From Pacificitalea manganoxidans (GTDB lineage Bacteria; Pseudomonadota; Alphaproteobacteria; Rhodobacterales; Rhodobacteraceae): DNA of 64,000 nt. Positions within the stretch are counted from its first letter, which is position 1. The number at the start of each line of letters is the position of its first letter. The position numbers and the translations under genes are program-made. This document shows, piece by piece, positions 17,483 to 28,012 of this stretch. Where the stretch lies: assembly GCF_002504165.1 (NCBI RefSeq), contig NZ_CP021404.1, positions 3,100,001-3,164,000 on the forward strand. Reading direction: 5' to 3'. Under the pieces are notes generated by a model, which saw only the letters and a list, made by a program, of their open reading frames with translations, was not told the DNA's origin and searched no databases.

Positions 17483-19069
17483 ATGCAGTCCTGTGCCCAT
17501 ACCGTCAGCTTCGACGGCATCCGCGCGATGCCGGTGGAGGTGCAATGCGCTGTCACGGCAGGCATGCCCAATTTCGGCATCGTCGGCCTGCCCGACAAGG
17601 CCGTGAGCGAGGCGCGCGACCGCATTCGGGCGGCGTTGTCGGCGATGTCGGTCGCGCTGCCCTCCAAGCGCATCACCGTCAACCTCGCCCCTGCGGACCT
17701 GCCAAAAATCGGCGCGCATTTCGATCTGCCCATCGCTCTCGCATTGTTGGCCGCCGTGGAATACCTGCCCGCCGACGCCATCGAAGACCTGATCGCGATG
17801 GGAGAGCTGTCGCTGAATGGTCGGCTGGCGGCAGTGCCCGGAACCCTGCCCGCCGCCGTCACCGCCGCCGAACAGGGGCGCGGGCTTATCTGCTCGGAGC
17901 CCAGCGCCGCCGAAGCCGCGTGGGTTTCCGCGACGCCGGTTTATGGCGCTCCCACGCTCGACGCTGCGATCCGGCATTTGCTGGGCCAGCGCCCGCTGAC
18001 CCCTGCCAGCCCCGGCACCGCTGCGCCGCAGCCACCCGGTGCCGGCGACTACCGGGACGTAAAGGGACAGGATCGCGCCAAACGCGCCGCCGAAATTGCC
18101 GCCGCCGGACGACACCACCTGATGATGGTCGGTCCACCTGGATCAGGCAAATCCATGATCGCCCAGCGTCTGCCATCGATCCTGCCGCCCTTGACCGCCG
18201 CTGAGGCGCTGGAAACCTCGATGATCCTCTCGGTCGCAGGCCAACTGTCAGGCGGACAGATCAGCCGCACCCGCCCCTATCGCGCGCCACATCACACCGC
18301 ATCGAAGCCCGCTTTGGTCGGCGGAGGCAAAGGCGCCCGCCCGGGGGAAGTGTCGCTAGCCCATAACGGCGTGCTGTTTCTGGACGAATTGCCGGAGTTT
18401 CCGCGCACGGTTCTGGAAACCCTGCGCCAGCCTATCGAAAGCAGCAACATCACGGTCAGCCGCGCGGCCCATCACACCGAATATCCCTGCCGGTTTTTGT
18501 TGGTCGCCGCCGCCAATCCCTGCCGGTGCGGGCACATGACCGACGCCGCGCGCGCCTGTGCCCGGGTGCCGCTATGCGGCGCCGATTATCTGGGCCGGAT
18601 TTCGGGGCCCCTGCTCGACCGGTTCGATCTGCGGGTGGATGTGCCCGCGGTGGGCATTCTGGAACTGGAGATGCCCCCGCCCAGCGAGGGATCGAGCGAT
18701 ATCGCCGCGCGGGTTCAGGCCGCCCGGGAGCGACAGACCGCACGCTTCGCCAGCGACTTCCCCGATAGCGGTTGCCTGACGAATTCCGACGCGGAGGGAG
18801 ACGTGCTGCAACAGATTGCCCCCCTCGACGGGGAGGGGCAGGAGCTGATGCGGCGGGCCGCGGACCGTCTGCGACTGTCCGCACGCGCCTATCATCGGGT
18901 GCTGCGGGTGGCCCGCACCATCGCCGATCTGGCAGGATCGGATGACGTGCGCCGCCCGCATCTGGCCGAGGCGATCAGCTACCGGCTGTCCGACCTGACC
19001 GCGCCCCGCCCGACGCCGCCTCCGGCGTCCGGCGCGCAGCGGGCCCGGCCTCAAACCAGATCGTCATAG
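17483..19069 (+). CDS. YifB/ComM-family Mg-chelatase-like AAA+ ATPase
   Basis: A 528-residue protein of the YifB family; the Haemophilus and Vibrio homologue ComM is a hexameric helicase that promotes branch migration during natural transformation. Residues about 1-170 are the ChlI/Lon-like N-terminal domain (VGLPDKAVSEARDRIRAAL, INLAPADLPK-type motif). The ATPase core has Walker A GPPGSGKSM at about residue 216 and Walker B LFLDELPEF, and the C-terminal Mg_chelatase_C domain carries SARAYHRVLRVARTIADL. GGAG at 17473 favours the ATG at 17483 over the adjacent GTG. Confidence 0.93.
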   Translation: MQSCAHTVSFDGIRAMPVEVQCAVTAGMPNFGIVGLPDKAVSEARDRIRAALSAMSVALPSKRITVNLAPADLPKIGAHFDLPIALALLAAVEYLPADAIEDLIAMGELSLNGRLAAVPGTLPAAVTAAEQGRGLICSEPSAAEAAWVSATPVYGAPTLDAAIRHLLGQRPLTPASPGTAAPQPPGAGDYRDVKGQDRAKRAAEIAAAGRHHLMMVGPPGSGKSMIAQRLPSILPPLTAAEALETSMILSVAGQLSGGQISRTRPYRAPHHTASKPALVGGGKGARPGEVSLAHNGVLFLDELPEFPRTVLETLRQPIESSNITVSRAAHHTEYPCRFLLVAAANPCRCGHMTDAARACARVPLCGADYLGRISGPLLDRFDLRVDVPAVGILELEMPPPSEGSSDIAARVQAARERQTARFASDFPDSGCLTNSDAEGDVLQQIAPLDGEGQELMRRAADRLRLSARAYHRVLRVARTIADLAGSDDVRRPHLAEAISYRLSDLTAPRPTPPPASGAQRARPQTRSS

Positions 19070-19086
19070 GCCGGGGTGTTGCGCGC

Positions 19087-20025
19087 TCAGCCTGCGCGCT
19101 TTGCCTCGATCACGTCCCAGATGCGTCCGGCGACGTTGATATCGTCAAAGCGCTCCAACTCCTGAATGCCCGTGGGGGAGGTAACGTTGATCTCGGTCAG
19201 CCAATCGCCGATCACGTCGATCCCGACGAAAATCTGCCCGCGCTCGCGCAGCAGCGGCCCGATGGCGGCACAGATTTCCAAATCACGCTCGGTCAACGCG
19301 ACCTTCTCCGGGCGTCCCCCCACATGCATGTTCGAGCGGGTTTCTCCGGCCAGCGGCACCCGATTAATCGCGCCCACCGGCTCGCCATTGACAAGGATCA
19401 CACGCTTGTCGCCCTTCGAGACCGCCGGCAAATATTTCTGCGCGATCAGCGGCTCGCGATTGATGCCCGCAAACAGTTCATGCAGCGAGGCAAGATTTCG
19501 ATCGCTTTCCCCCAACCGGAAAACACCGGCGCCCCCATTGCCGTAAAGCGGCTTGAGGATGATGTCGCCATGCGCATCCTTGAACGCCTTCAACGTCGCA
19601 AGATCCCGGGCAATGACCGTGGGCGGCGTCAGATCCGGAAACCGCAGAACCAGCAGCTTTTCGGGCGAATTTCGCACCCAGAACGGATCGTTCACCACCA
19701 TGACCTGATCGCTCAACTGCTCCAGCAGATGAGTGGTGGTGATATAGCCCATGTCAAAGGGCGGATCCTGTCGCAGCCAGATCACGTCCATCTCCGACAG
19801 ATCCAGTTCGCGCGCATCGCCCAGGGTGAAGTGATCGCCTTTCTTTCGGCGCACTTCGAGGCTGTGACCATGTGCGACGACCCGGCCCATCTGCCATGTC
19901 AGCTTATCGGGCGTGTAGTAGAATAGGTCGTGCCCACGCGCCTGCGCCTCCTCCGCGAGGCGGAATGTGCTGTCAGCGGCAATATCGATTGGACCGATCG
20001 GGTCCATCTGGAAGGCGATTTTCAT
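19087..20025 (-). CDS. gshB: Glutathione synthetase
   Basis: A 312-residue ATP-grasp ligase that joins gamma-glutamylcysteine and glycine. The N-terminus [20 protein letters not shown] and the later [33 protein letters not shown] and [12 protein letters not shown] motifs are diagnostic, the last supplying metal and substrate ligands. GGAGACCGCCC precedes the ATG at 20025. It follows yraN with an 83-base gap. Glutathione made here would supply the two GSTs in the window. Confidence 0.96.
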   Translation of the reverse strand: MKIAFQMDPIGPIDIAADSTFRLAEEAQARGHDLFYYTPDKLTWQMGRVVAHGHSLEVRRKKGDHFTLGDARELDLSEMDVIWLRQDPPFDMGYITTTHLLEQLSDQVMVVNDPFWVRNSPEKLLVLRFPDLTPPTVIARDLATLKAFKDAHGDIILKPLYGNGGAGVFRLGESDRNLASLHELFAGINREPLIAQKYLPAVSKGDKRVILVNGEPVGAINRVPLAGETRSNMHVGGRPEKVALTERDLEICAAIGPLLRERGQIFVGIDVIGDWLTEINVTSPTGIQELERFDDINVAGRIWDVIEAKRAG

Positions 20026-20108
20026 GGGCGGTCTCCATCTGTCGCCTTTGTTCATGGCGCAGCAGACAGAGGGTTGCAATCCGGCATGGGGACGAAGTGG
20101 CGTCCGTC

Positions 20109-20462
20109 TCAGTGACCGAAGGCGTTTTCGACGATCTCGATCTGTCCGCTGCCATCGACCAACGCCACGTCGAACCGGACATTGGCCAACTGCCCAAGCG
20201 GGGAGCGCGAGATGTAGCCGGAGGCCGCACGATAGATCCGCTCCATCTGAGCCCGGGTCAGGCGCTCGGCCGCGCGGGCGAAGGAGACGCTTTTCTTGAC
20301 CTCGACAAAGATGAACCCATCGCCGTCTTCGGCAATCAGATCGATCTCCGCGCCATGGCCGCGCCAGCGGCGGTCGGCGATACGATGACCGGCCTGTTCA
20401 TAGCGGCGGGCCACTGCGCCCTCTGCGGCGCAACCGGCCTCGTAATTCGTGCGTCCGCCCAT
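20109..20462 (-). CDS. yraN: YraN/UPF0102-family nuclease-like protein
   Basis: A 117-residue protein of the YraN family, which has a restriction-endonuclease-like fold. The core motif [22 protein letters not shown] gives the E-D-ExK arrangement of that fold. The biological role is not established. An in-frame GTG at 20495 would overlap the rsmI stop (GTGA), but AAGGGG before the ATG at 20462 is a better ribosome site. The rsmI-yraN neighbourhood beside an LpoA-like gene is conserved in many proteobacteria. Confidence 0.9.
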   Translation of the reverse strand: MGGRTNYEAGCAAEGAVARRYEQAGHRIADRRWRGHGAEIDLIAEDGDGFIFVEVKKSVSFARAAERLTRAQMERIYRAASGYISRSPLGQLANVRFDVALVDGSGQIEIVENAFGH

Positions 20463-20491
20463 CGCGATCCCCTTGCGCAAAGCGGGAAAGA

Positions 20492-21361
20492 TCACTCGCC
20501 CGCGTCGTTTCGGTCCAGTTCGAGCGCGCGTTGATAGACATCCCGCCGCGGGAGGCCAAAACGGTCAGCCACCTGCGCCGCTGCGTCCTTCACGCGCAAA
20601 TCTTGGCGTGCCAGACGAATCGCTGCGTCCAGATCGCCCGGATCCACCTCCACCGTGCCCGGCCGATCAATCACGACGACGATTTCACCCTTCAGCGCCA
20701 CGCCGTCCAGCCGCGCGACCAATTCTGAAAGCGTGCCACGCAAGGCTTCTTCGAACTTCTTTGTCAGCTCCCGGCAGATTGCCGCCTGCCGCTCGCCTCC
20801 CAATCCCTCGCACAATTCGCCTAACAGGCGGTTAACACGCTTGGGACTTTCAAACAGGATCAGCGTCGCCTCGACCTCTGCCAGACCTTTGATCCAGCTG
20901 CGCCGCGCGCCGCCGGCCGCCGGCGGAAAGCCCGCGAACAAAAACCGGTCGCTCGGCAGGCCCGAGATGGTCAGCGCCGCCAGCGGCGCGGACGCCCCCG
21001 GCACCCCCGTCACCGGGATACCCCGGGCAATCGCTTCGCGGCCCAGCTGAAACCCCGGATCGGCGACAAGCGGCATGCCCGCCTCGCTGGCATAGGCCAC
21101 TGACTTGCCCTCTTCGGCCAATGCCAGCAGCCGGGGCCGGGCCTGCGCACCGTTATGATCGTGATAGGGGATCATCGGACGCCCCTTTACCGGGATGCCG
21201 TGGATATCCATCAGGTGACGGGCGGTGCGGGTGTCTTCGGCGGCGATCACATCCGCCGATGCCAGCACATCGAGCGCCCGCAGCGTGATGTCGCGTGCGT
21301 TGCCGATAGGGGTGGCGACGAAATGGATGCCCGCCGCAAGCGGGGTTTCGCGAAAGCTCAT
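20492..21361 (-). CDS. rsmI: 16S rRNA (cytidine-1402-2'-O)-methyltransferase
   Basis: A 289-residue SAM-dependent methyltransferase of the tetrapyrrole methylase fold. HFVATPIGNARDITLRALDVL at the N-terminus, IAAEDTRTARHLM and SEAGMPLVADPGFQL are family hallmarks, and the C-terminal helix-turn-helix-like part (VADRFGLPRRDVYQRALEL) is typical of RsmI. GAAGAAGG precedes the ATG at 21361, preferred to the one at 21382. It is divergent from the LpoA-like lipoprotein gene, the same arrangement as E. coli yraL/yraM. Confidence 0.95.
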   Translation of the reverse strand: MSFRETPLAAGIHFVATPIGNARDITLRALDVLASADVIAAEDTRTARHLMDIHGIPVKGRPMIPYHDHNGAQARPRLLALAEEGKSVAYASEAGMPLVADPGFQLGREAIARGIPVTGVPGASAPLAALTISGLPSDRFLFAGFPPAAGGARRSWIKGLAEVEATLILFESPKRVNRLLGELCEGLGGERQAAICRELTKKFEEALRGTLSELVARLDGVALKGEIVVVIDRPGTVEVDPGDLDAAIRLARQDLRVKDAAAQVADRFGLPRRDVYQRALELDRNDAGE

Positions 21362-21457
21362 GATACGGCCTTCTTCCGACATTTACTTGGCTTAGCCAAG
21401 CGCATAACCTTCCGGCGAGACCGACAAACATAATGTCCGGGAATGAGGAGACCTCCA

Positions 21458-22639
21458 ATGCGTTCCATCAAACGGGTGTCGCGCCGCGCCTTCTTCGGCC
21501 GTGCCGCGATCCTGGCGTCCGCCGCCTGGCTCGCCGCATGTGAGCCGATCAGCATCGCCTCGAACAGCGGGCCCAGCATCGACGCCACCGCACCCGTGCC
21601 GGTGGCACTGCTGGTGCCGTCGGGCTCTGCCAATCAGGGTGACGCCGTTCTGGCACGGTCGCTTGAAAACGCAGCACGGATGGCGATGGCGGATCTGGGC
21701 GGCGTGCAGATCGATCTGCAGGTCTATTCCACCGCGGGCACCGCGGCCGGGGCCTCCGCCGCTGCCACGCAGGCCGCGAATAACGGCGCCAAGATCATCC
21801 TTGGCCCGGTCTATTCCGAAGCTGCCAATGCTGCGGGGCTGGCTGTCGCAAGCCGCGGCATCAACGTGCTGAGCTTCTCCAACAACACGGCCATCGCGGG
21901 TGGCAACGTGTTCGTTCTGGGCCAGACCTTCCGCAACACTGCCGACCGGCTGGTGTCCTACAGCCGCCGTCAGGGCAAGCGGAACATCTACGTCGTCAAT
22001 GCCGACAGCCCCTCCGAAGTGGTCGGGCGTGACGCCATCGTTCAGGCCATCTCCGCCAACGGGGCGCGCGTGGCCGGGTCCAGCTCATTCGCGCTGAGCC
22101 AGCAGGCGCTGACCTCAGCCGCGCCGCAGATCGCTGCCAACGCGCGCAATTCCGGGGCGGATGCGATCTTCTTCACGTCCACCAATGATGGGGCGATGCC
22201 GTTCCTCGCCTCGCTGCTGCCGCAAAACGGTCTGCCGCCGAGCGCGATCCAGTATCTGGGTCTCGGGCGGCTCGACATTCCGGCGACGGCCCTGTCGCAG
22301 CCCGGCTATCAGGGATCGTGGTTCACGCTTCCCGATCAAAGCCGCAATGCGTCCTACCAGAGCCGCTATTCCGCGCAGTTCGGCGCAAGCCCGCATCCCA
22401 TCGCCGGTCTCGCCTATGACGGGATCGCCGCCATCGGTGCACTGGTCAAAAGCCGTGGAAGCTCCGCGCTGACCCGTGGCGCCCTGACCCAAGGGTCCGG
22501 TTTCGTCGGCGTCAACGGCATCTTCCGCCTGCGCAACGACGGCACCAATGAACGGGGCCTCGCCATTGCTGAAATCCGCAACAATCAGGTGGTCGTGATT
22601 GACTCTGCCCCAAGAAGCTTCGGTGGCGCCGGGTTCTGA
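21458..22639 (+). CDS. LpoA-like penicillin-binding protein activator lipoprotein
   Basis: A 393-residue periplasmic-binding-protein-fold protein. Residues 1-28 are a lipoprotein signal with SRRAFFGRAAILASAAW and the lipobox LAAC; the twin Arg may mean Tat export. The remainder is the LpoA C-domain type (PVALLVPSGSANQGDA, AKIILGPVYSEAANAAG, SFSNNTAIAGGNVFVLG). E. coli LpoA activates the peptidoglycan synthase PBP1A; alphaproteobacterial homologues lack its N-terminal TPR domain, as here. GAGGAG precedes the ATG at 21458. It is divergent from rsmI and runs into glnD with an overlap of about 40 bases if the TTG start of glnD is right. Confidence 0.85.
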   Translation: MRSIKRVSRRAFFGRAAILASAAWLAACEPISIASNSGPSIDATAPVPVALLVPSGSANQGDAVLARSLENAARMAMADLGGVQIDLQVYSTAGTAAGASAAATQAANNGAKIILGPVYSEAANAAGLAVASRGINVLSFSNNTAIAGGNVFVLGQTFRNTADRLVSYSRRQGKRNIYVVNADSPSEVVGRDAIVQAISANGARVAGSSSFALSQQALTSAAPQIAANARNSGADAIFFTSTNDGAMPFLASLLPQNGLPPSAIQYLGLGRLDIPATALSQPGYQGSWFTLPDQSRNASYQSRYSAQFGASPHPIAGLAYDGIAAIGALVKSRGSSALTRGALTQGSGFVGVNGIFRLRNDGTNERGLAIAEIRNNQVVVIDSAPRSFGGAGF

Positions 22640-25424
22640 ACCCGCGCTCCGCGAAAGCCCCATTCATGACGCTGCGCCGGACGATCTGATCTGTCCGGCG
22701 CAGCGCATCTTCGATCCTGCCGCGGTCAGTGCCGAGATCGACCTGCTCGCCGCCGAGGCCGAAAGTCCCAAGGATTTGCGGGCAGGCGCGGTGCGGGTGC
22801 TGGCGCGCGCGCAGGAAACCGGACGGGCCGCGATCGAAGCGGCCTTTGCCGAAAGCGCGCGCGCGTCACGCGGGCTTGTCCATTCCTACGCGTGGCTGAC
22901 CGACGGCATCGTGTCCGAAGTGTTCCGCATCGCGACCCATCACCTGCATCCGCTGTCCACACCCACCCGGTCTGAACGGATCGCAATGCTGGCTGTCGGC
23001 GGTTATGGGCGCGGGGAGATGGCGCCCTATTCCGACGTCGATCTGCTGTTCCTGACGCCCTACAAGATCACGCCATGGGCCGAGAGCGTCATCGAATCGA
23101 TGCTCTACATGATGTGGGATCTGCATCTAAAGGTTGGCCATTCCAGCCGCACCATCAAGGATTGCATCCGGCTCGGGCGCGAGGATTACACCATCCGCAC
23201 CGCGATGCTGGAGCTGCGCCACGTCACCGGCGACCGGAAGCTGTCGGCGGAGTTGCTCGACCGGCTCTGGACCGACCTGTTCCGGGAAACCGGCCCCGAT
23301 TTCATCGAAGCGAAACTGGACGAACGCGCCGAGCGGCACCGCAAGCAAGGCGGCCAGCGCTACATGCTTGAGCCCAACGTGAAGGAGGGCAAAGGCGGGC
23401 TGCGCGACCTGCAATCGCTGTTCTGGATCGCGAAATACATCTACCGGGTGCAGAAGGCGCATGAATTGGTGGGCCTCGGCGTGTTCCGGCCCGAGGAATA
23501 CTGGTCCTTCGAGCATGCCGAGACGTTCCTCTGGGCGGTGCGCGCGCATCTGCATCTGATCGCCGGGCGCGCTGTGGATCAGCTGACCTTCGACATGCAG
23601 GTCGAGGTGGCCGACCGTCTGGGCTACCGCGACCATTCAGGCCGCCGCGCCGTCGAGCATTTCATGCAGGACTATTTCCGACAGGCGACGCAGGTGGGGG
23701 AGCTGACACGCATCTTCCTTACCTCGCTCGAAGCGGTGCACCTGAAGCGCGAACCGACGCTGATGGGTCTGTTCCGCCGCCGCCGCAAGGTGCGCGACGG
23801 CTACGCGGTGCTGCACAATCGCCTGACGGTCAAGGATCAGGACGCGTTCCTGTCCGACAAGCTGAACCTGCTGCGCATCTTTGACGAAGGTCTGCGCACA
23901 GGGATGCTGATCCATCCCGATGCCATGCGGCTGATTTCGGCCAATCTGCATCTGATCGACAAGGACATGCGGGAGGATCGCGAAGCCGCGCGGATCTTCC
24001 TCGATATCCTGTTGAAGCGGGGCAATCCCGAACGGGGCCTGCGCCGGATGAACGAGCTGGGCGTGCTGTCGGCCTTCCTGCCGGAATTCGAGCCGATCGT
24101 GGCGATGATGCAATTCAACGTCTATCATAGCTACACGGTCGATGAGCATACGATACAGGTCATTGCGACCCTGTCGGAGATCGAACACCGCACGCTGGAG
24201 GACGAGCTTCCCATCGCGACCCGGATCGTCGCCGAGGGACAGATCAACCGAAAGGTTCTCTATACCGCGCTGCTGCTCCATGACATCGGCAAGGGCCGGG
24301 ACGAGGATCATTCGATCCTTGGCGCGCGCATTTCGCGAACCGTGGCCCCGCGTCTGGGGCTGAAACCGGATGAGGCGGAAACGGTCGAATGGCTGGTGCG
24401 CCATCACCTGCTGATGTCGGACATGGCGCAGAAACGCGACCTGTCCGACCCGGCCACGATCCGTGATTTCGCCAAGGCGGTAAAAACCCGTAAGCGGCTC
24501 GACCTGCTGCTGCTGCTGACCGTCTGCGACATTCGCGGTGTCGGTCCCAATGTGTGGAACAACTGGAAAGCGCAGCTGATCCGCAACCTCTATCGCCAGA
24601 CCGCCGAGGCGCTGGAAACGGGGATGGAAGACCTCAACCGCGCCCATCGCAGCGAAGAGGCTAAGCGCGCCCTGCGTGCCGCCCTCGCCGACTGGCCCCA
24701 GCGCGATCTGCGCGCCGAAACCCAGCGCCATTACGATGTCTACTGGCAGGGGTTGCAGCACGAAACGCAACTGGTGCTGGCGCGGCTGCTACGCGGGGTG
24801 ACGGCAGATGAGATCCGGCTGGAACTGACCCCTGACCCGGACCGCGACGCGACCCGCGTGGCCTTTGTGCTATCGGATCATCCGGGCATCTTCTCCCGCC
24901 TCGCAGGCGCGCTGGCGCTGGTCGGCGCCAATGTCGTGGACGCGCGCACCTACACCACCAAGGATGGCTATGTGACCGCCGTGTTCTGGATGCAGGACGC
25001 CGAAGGCAACGAATACGAAGCGGCAAAGCTGCCGCGCCTGCGTGCCATGATCGAAAAGACGCTGGGCGGCGAGATCCTCGCCCGCGAAGCGTTGGTGTCT
25101 CGTGACAAGCTGAAGAAACGCGAGCGCGGCTTCCAGTTCCCGACTTCGATCAGCTTCGACAATGACGGGTCCGAGATCTACACGATGATCGAGGTCGATA
25201 CCCGCGACCGCGCCGGGCTGCTGTATGATCTGACGCGCACCTTGGCCGAAAACAACATCTACATTGCCTCCGCCGTGATCGCGACTTATGGCGCGCAGGT
25301 GGTCGATACCTTCTATGTGAAGGACATGTTCGGGCTGAAAATCTATTCGGCTGCGAAACAGGCCACATTGGAAAAGAAGCTGCGCCACGCCATCTCTGCG
25401 GGCGCCGAGAGGGCTCGCGCCTGA
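22599..25424 (+). CDS. glnD: Bifunctional uridylyltransferase/uridylyl-removing enzyme
   Basis: A PII protein modifier of up to 941 residues that senses glutamine and controls nitrogen assimilation. The nucleotidyltransferase motif GGYGRGEMAPYSDVDLLFL is at about residues 131-149, the HD phosphohydrolase motif LLLHDIGKGRDEDH at about 556-570, and two ACT domains (starting near residues 752 and 862) form the C-terminal glutamine sensor. The start is uncertain: a TTG at 22599 inside the upstream gene (AGGTGG upstream) or a GTG at 22623. The stop overlaps the murJ ATG as TGATG. Confidence 0.95.
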   Translation: MTLPQEASVAPGSEPALRESPIHDAAPDDLICPAQRIFDPAAVSAEIDLLAAEAESPKDLRAGAVRVLARAQETGRAAIEAAFAESARASRGLVHSYAWLTDGIVSEVFRIATHHLHPLSTPTRSERIAMLAVGGYGRGEMAPYSDVDLLFLTPYKITPWAESVIESMLYMMWDLHLKVGHSSRTIKDCIRLGREDYTIRTAMLELRHVTGDRKLSAELLDRLWTDLFRETGPDFIEAKLDERAERHRKQGGQRYMLEPNVKEGKGGLRDLQSLFWIAKYIYRVQKAHELVGLGVFRPEEYWSFEHAETFLWAVRAHLHLIAGRAVDQLTFDMQVEVADRLGYRDHSGRRAVEHFMQDYFRQATQVGELTRIFLTSLEAVHLKREPTLMGLFRRRRKVRDGYAVLHNRLTVKDQDAFLSDKLNLLRIFDEGLRTGMLIHPDAMRLISANLHLIDKDMREDREAARIFLDILLKRGNPERGLRRMNELGVLSAFLPEFEPIVAMMQFNVYHSYTVDEHTIQVIATLSEIEHRTLEDELPIATRIVAEGQINRKVLYTALLLHDIGKGRDEDHSILGARISRTVAPRLGLKPDEAETVEWLVRHHLLMSDMAQKRDLSDPATIRDFAKAVKTRKRLDLLLLLTVCDIRGVGPNVWNNWKAQLIRNLYRQTAEALETGMEDLNRAHRSEEAKRALRAALADWPQRDLRAETQRHYDVYWQGLQHETQLVLARLLRGVTADEIRLELTPDPDRDATRVAFVLSDHPGIFSRLAGALALVGANVVDARTYTTKDGYVTAVFWMQDAEGNEYEAAKLPRLRAMIEKTLGGEILAREALVSRDKLKKRERGFQFPTSISFDNDGSEIYTMIEVDTRDRAGLLYDLTRTLAENNIYIASAVIATYGAQVVDTFYVKDMFGLKIYSAAKQATLEKKLRHAISAGAERARA

Positions 25425-26971
25425 TGAAACCCATCCGTTTGCTGTCAGGGTTCCTGACTGTCGGCCTGTGGACGCTGCTCAGCCGTCTGCTGGGCTTTGC
25501 CCGTGACATCGTGATTGCCGCCCGGCTGGGCGACGGCCCGGTCGCCGAGGCGTTTCTGGTGGCGTTCGCGCTGCCCAACATGTTCCGCCGGTTTTTCGCC
25601 GAGGGCGCGTTCAACATGGCCTTCGTGCCGATGTTCTCGAAACGGCTGGAACGGGGCGAGGATGCCCATGCCTTCGCCCGCGATGCTTTTGCCGGGCTTG
25701 GCTCCGTCCTGATCGTGTTCACCCTGCTTGCGCAGCTGGCCATGCCGTGGCTGGTGCTGGCGATGGCGTCCGGCTTTGCCGAAGACGGTCGGTTCGACAT
25801 GGCCGTGGGCTTTGGCCGGATCGTGTTCCCCTACATCCTGTTCATCTCGCTCGCCGCGCTGCTGTCGGGGGTGTTGAACGCCACCGGGCGCTTTGTGGCC
25901 GCCGCCGCCGCGCCGGTGTTGCTGAACATCATCCTTGTGACGGCGATGTTGGGCGCGCCCTATATGGGCTGGGATTTCGGCATGGCACTGGCATGGGCCG
26001 TGCCGGTCGCGGGCGTGGCGCAACTGGCGCTCGTTTGGTGGGCCGCCGCGCGGGCCGGGTTTCCGCTGATCCCGCGCCGTCCGGTCTGGACCCCGGAGCT
26101 CAAGCGCCTTGCTCGCATCGCTGCGCCCGCTGCGCTGGCGGGCGGCGTGGTGCAGGTGAACCTGCTGGTCGGACGACAAGTCGCGAGTTTCTTCGACGGA
26201 GCGATCCAGTATCTGAACCTTGCCGACCGACTTTATCAGCTGCCCTTGGGCGTCGTCGCCATCGCCATCGGGGTGGTGCTGCTGCCGGATTTGTCGCGGC
26301 GGCTCGCTGCCAATGACACCGCCGGGGGGCGCGATGCACTGAACCGGGCTGCTGAATTCGCGCTGCTCTTGACCCTGCCCGCCGCCGTGGCGCTGATCGT
26401 GGCCGCCGATCCGCTGGTGTCGGTGCTGTATCAACGGGGCCGGTTCGATGCCGCCGCCGCCGCGCAAACGGCACAGGCCTGCGCGGTCTACGGATTGGGC
26501 CTGCCGGCCTTCGTCCTGCAAAAGGTTCTGCAACCGCTCTATTTCGCCCGCGCCGACACGCGCCGCCCGTTCTACTACGCGCTGGCATCGATGGTGGTGA
26601 ATGCAGGCGTGGCGATCGGGCTTGCGCCCTCCATCGGTTTCATCGCCGCCGCATGGGGCACGACGCTGGCCGCATGGGGCATGGTCGCGCTGCTGTGGTG
26701 GGGCAGCCGGACGCTGGGCGAGGCTGCCGAGCCTGACGCGCGCCTCACCCGCCGGATCTGGCGGATAGCGGTGGCGAGCGCGGTCATGGGGGTCGTTCTG
26801 TGGCTCTACGCCGCCGTATTCGCGGACGCGCTGCGCACCGATGGCTTGCGCTACCTTGCGCTGCTTGGGCTCGTCGGGCTGGGCATCGTGACCTATTTCG
26901 GCAGCGCGCAACTGCTGGGCGGGTTCCGCCTGTCAGAGCTGCGCGGTGCCATGCGACGCAAACGGGGGTAG
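25424..26971 (+). CDS. murJ: Lipid II flippase MurJ
   Basis: A 515-residue polytopic membrane protein (about 13-14 segments) of the MOP/MviN family that flips the peptidoglycan precursor lipid II across the inner membrane. Key family features are LLSRLLGFARDIVIAARLG, FAEGAFNMAFVPMFSK with its Arg/Phe-rich preceding loop, and PLGVVAIAIGVVLLPDLSR. The start overlaps the glnD stop, so the two are translationally coupled. The pairing of glnD with murJ is common in alphaproteobacteria. Confidence 0.95.
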   Translation: MKPIRLLSGFLTVGLWTLLSRLLGFARDIVIAARLGDGPVAEAFLVAFALPNMFRRFFAEGAFNMAFVPMFSKRLERGEDAHAFARDAFAGLGSVLIVFTLLAQLAMPWLVLAMASGFAEDGRFDMAVGFGRIVFPYILFISLAALLSGVLNATGRFVAAAAAPVLLNIILVTAMLGAPYMGWDFGMALAWAVPVAGVAQLALVWWAAARAGFPLIPRRPVWTPELKRLARIAAPAALAGGVVQVNLLVGRQVASFFDGAIQYLNLADRLYQLPLGVVAIAIGVVLLPDLSRRLAANDTAGGRDALNRAAEFALLLTLPAAVALIVAADPLVSVLYQRGRFDAAAAAQTAQACAVYGLGLPAFVLQKVLQPLYFARADTRRPFYYALASMVVNAGVAIGLAPSIGFIAAAWGTTLAAWGMVALLWWGSRTLGEAAEPDARLTRRIWRIAVASAVMGVVLWLYAAVFADALRTDGLRYLALLGLVGLGIVTYFGSAQLLGGFRLSELRGAMRRKRG

Positions 26972-26995
26972 GGCCGACGCCCTCCCCCACCAAGA

Positions 26996-28012
26996 CTATG
27001 CCGCGCGGGCCAGATCGATACCTTGCAACGCCTGCGCGGCAATCTCGAACGAGCGGAGCCGCGCGGCGTGATCGTGGATCTGCCCGGTCACGATGACCTC
27101 ATCGGGCGCCAAGGGCGCGACCAGTGCCTGAATACGGTCTCGAAGGGTCGCGGGCGTTCCCACCGCCGTCACCGACAGGGCATGCGCCGCGCCTTCCAGC
27201 ACCTGCGCGGGCACATTGAGCGTCGCGCCGGGGGCCAGCGGCTTCGGCAGCGGACCGGGTCGCCCCAACCGCAGATTGGCAAAGGCCTGCAACATGGAAC
27301 TCCGCAGCACCACCGCTTCGTCCTCGTCATCCGCGGCAAAGATATTCATGGCCATCATGAAATGCGGCTTGTCGAGATGTTCAGAGGGCTGAAAATTGCG
27401 GCGGTAGACATAGGCTGCCTCCTCCAGCGCGGCGGGCGCGAAATGCGACGCGAAGGCATAGGGCAGGCCCAGCATCGCCGCTAGTTGCGCCCCAAAGAGC
27501 GACGACCCCAGGATCCACACCGGCACCTGTGTGCCTTCGCCCGGAACCGCGCGCACATTGGGCGGGCGTCCAGTGACAGGGGCGAAATAGCCCAGCAATT
27601 CCTCCACATCCTGCGGGAAGGTATCACCGCTATTCGACAACCCGCGCCGCAGCGCGCGGAAGGTCGGCATATCGGTGCCCGGCGCACGACCAAGGCCCAA
27701 ATCAATCCGGTCGGGATACATCTCCGCCAGCGTGCCGAAGGCCTCGGCCACCATCAGGGGCGCATGGTTGGGCAGCATGATCCCGCCTGCCCCCACGCGG
27801 ATCTTGGACGTATGCGCGGCGACCTGCCCGATCAGCACGGCGGTCGCGGCGCTGGCGATGCCGGTCATGTTGTGATGCTCGGCCAGCCAAAACCGATTGT
27901 AGCCCCAATCCTCGGCATGGCGGGCAAGATCCACGGTATTGGCAAGCGCCTGCGCGACCGTGCTGCCCTCGGGCACCGGCGACAGATCGAGAACGGAATA
28001 GGGAAGCGTCAT
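26996..28012 (-). CDS. LLM-class flavin-dependent oxidoreductase (MsnO8-like)
   Basis: A 338-residue luciferase-like monooxygenase. The TIM-barrel start [41 protein letters not shown] and the [10 protein letters not shown] segment match the MsnO8/YhbW branch of the family, which uses reduced FMN or F420-type flavin and oxygen on unknown substrates. AAAGGACA precedes the ATG at 28012. It is convergent with murJ (24-base gap) and divergent from the six-gene accessory run. Confidence 0.92.
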   Translation of the reverse strand: MTLPYSVLDLSPVPEGSTVAQALANTVDLARHAEDWGYNRFWLAEHHNMTGIASAATAVLIGQVAAHTSKIRVGAGGIMLPNHAPLMVAEAFGTLAEMYPDRIDLGLGRAPGTDMPTFRALRRGLSNSGDTFPQDVEELLGYFAPVTGRPPNVRAVPGEGTQVPVWILGSSLFGAQLAAMLGLPYAFASHFAPAALEEAAYVYRRNFQPSEHLDKPHFMMAMNIFAADDEDEAVVLRSSMLQAFANLRLGRPGPLPKPLAPGATLNVPAQVLEGAAHALSVTAVGTPATLRDRIQALVAPLAPDEVIVTGQIHDHAARLRSFEIAAQALQGIDLARAA

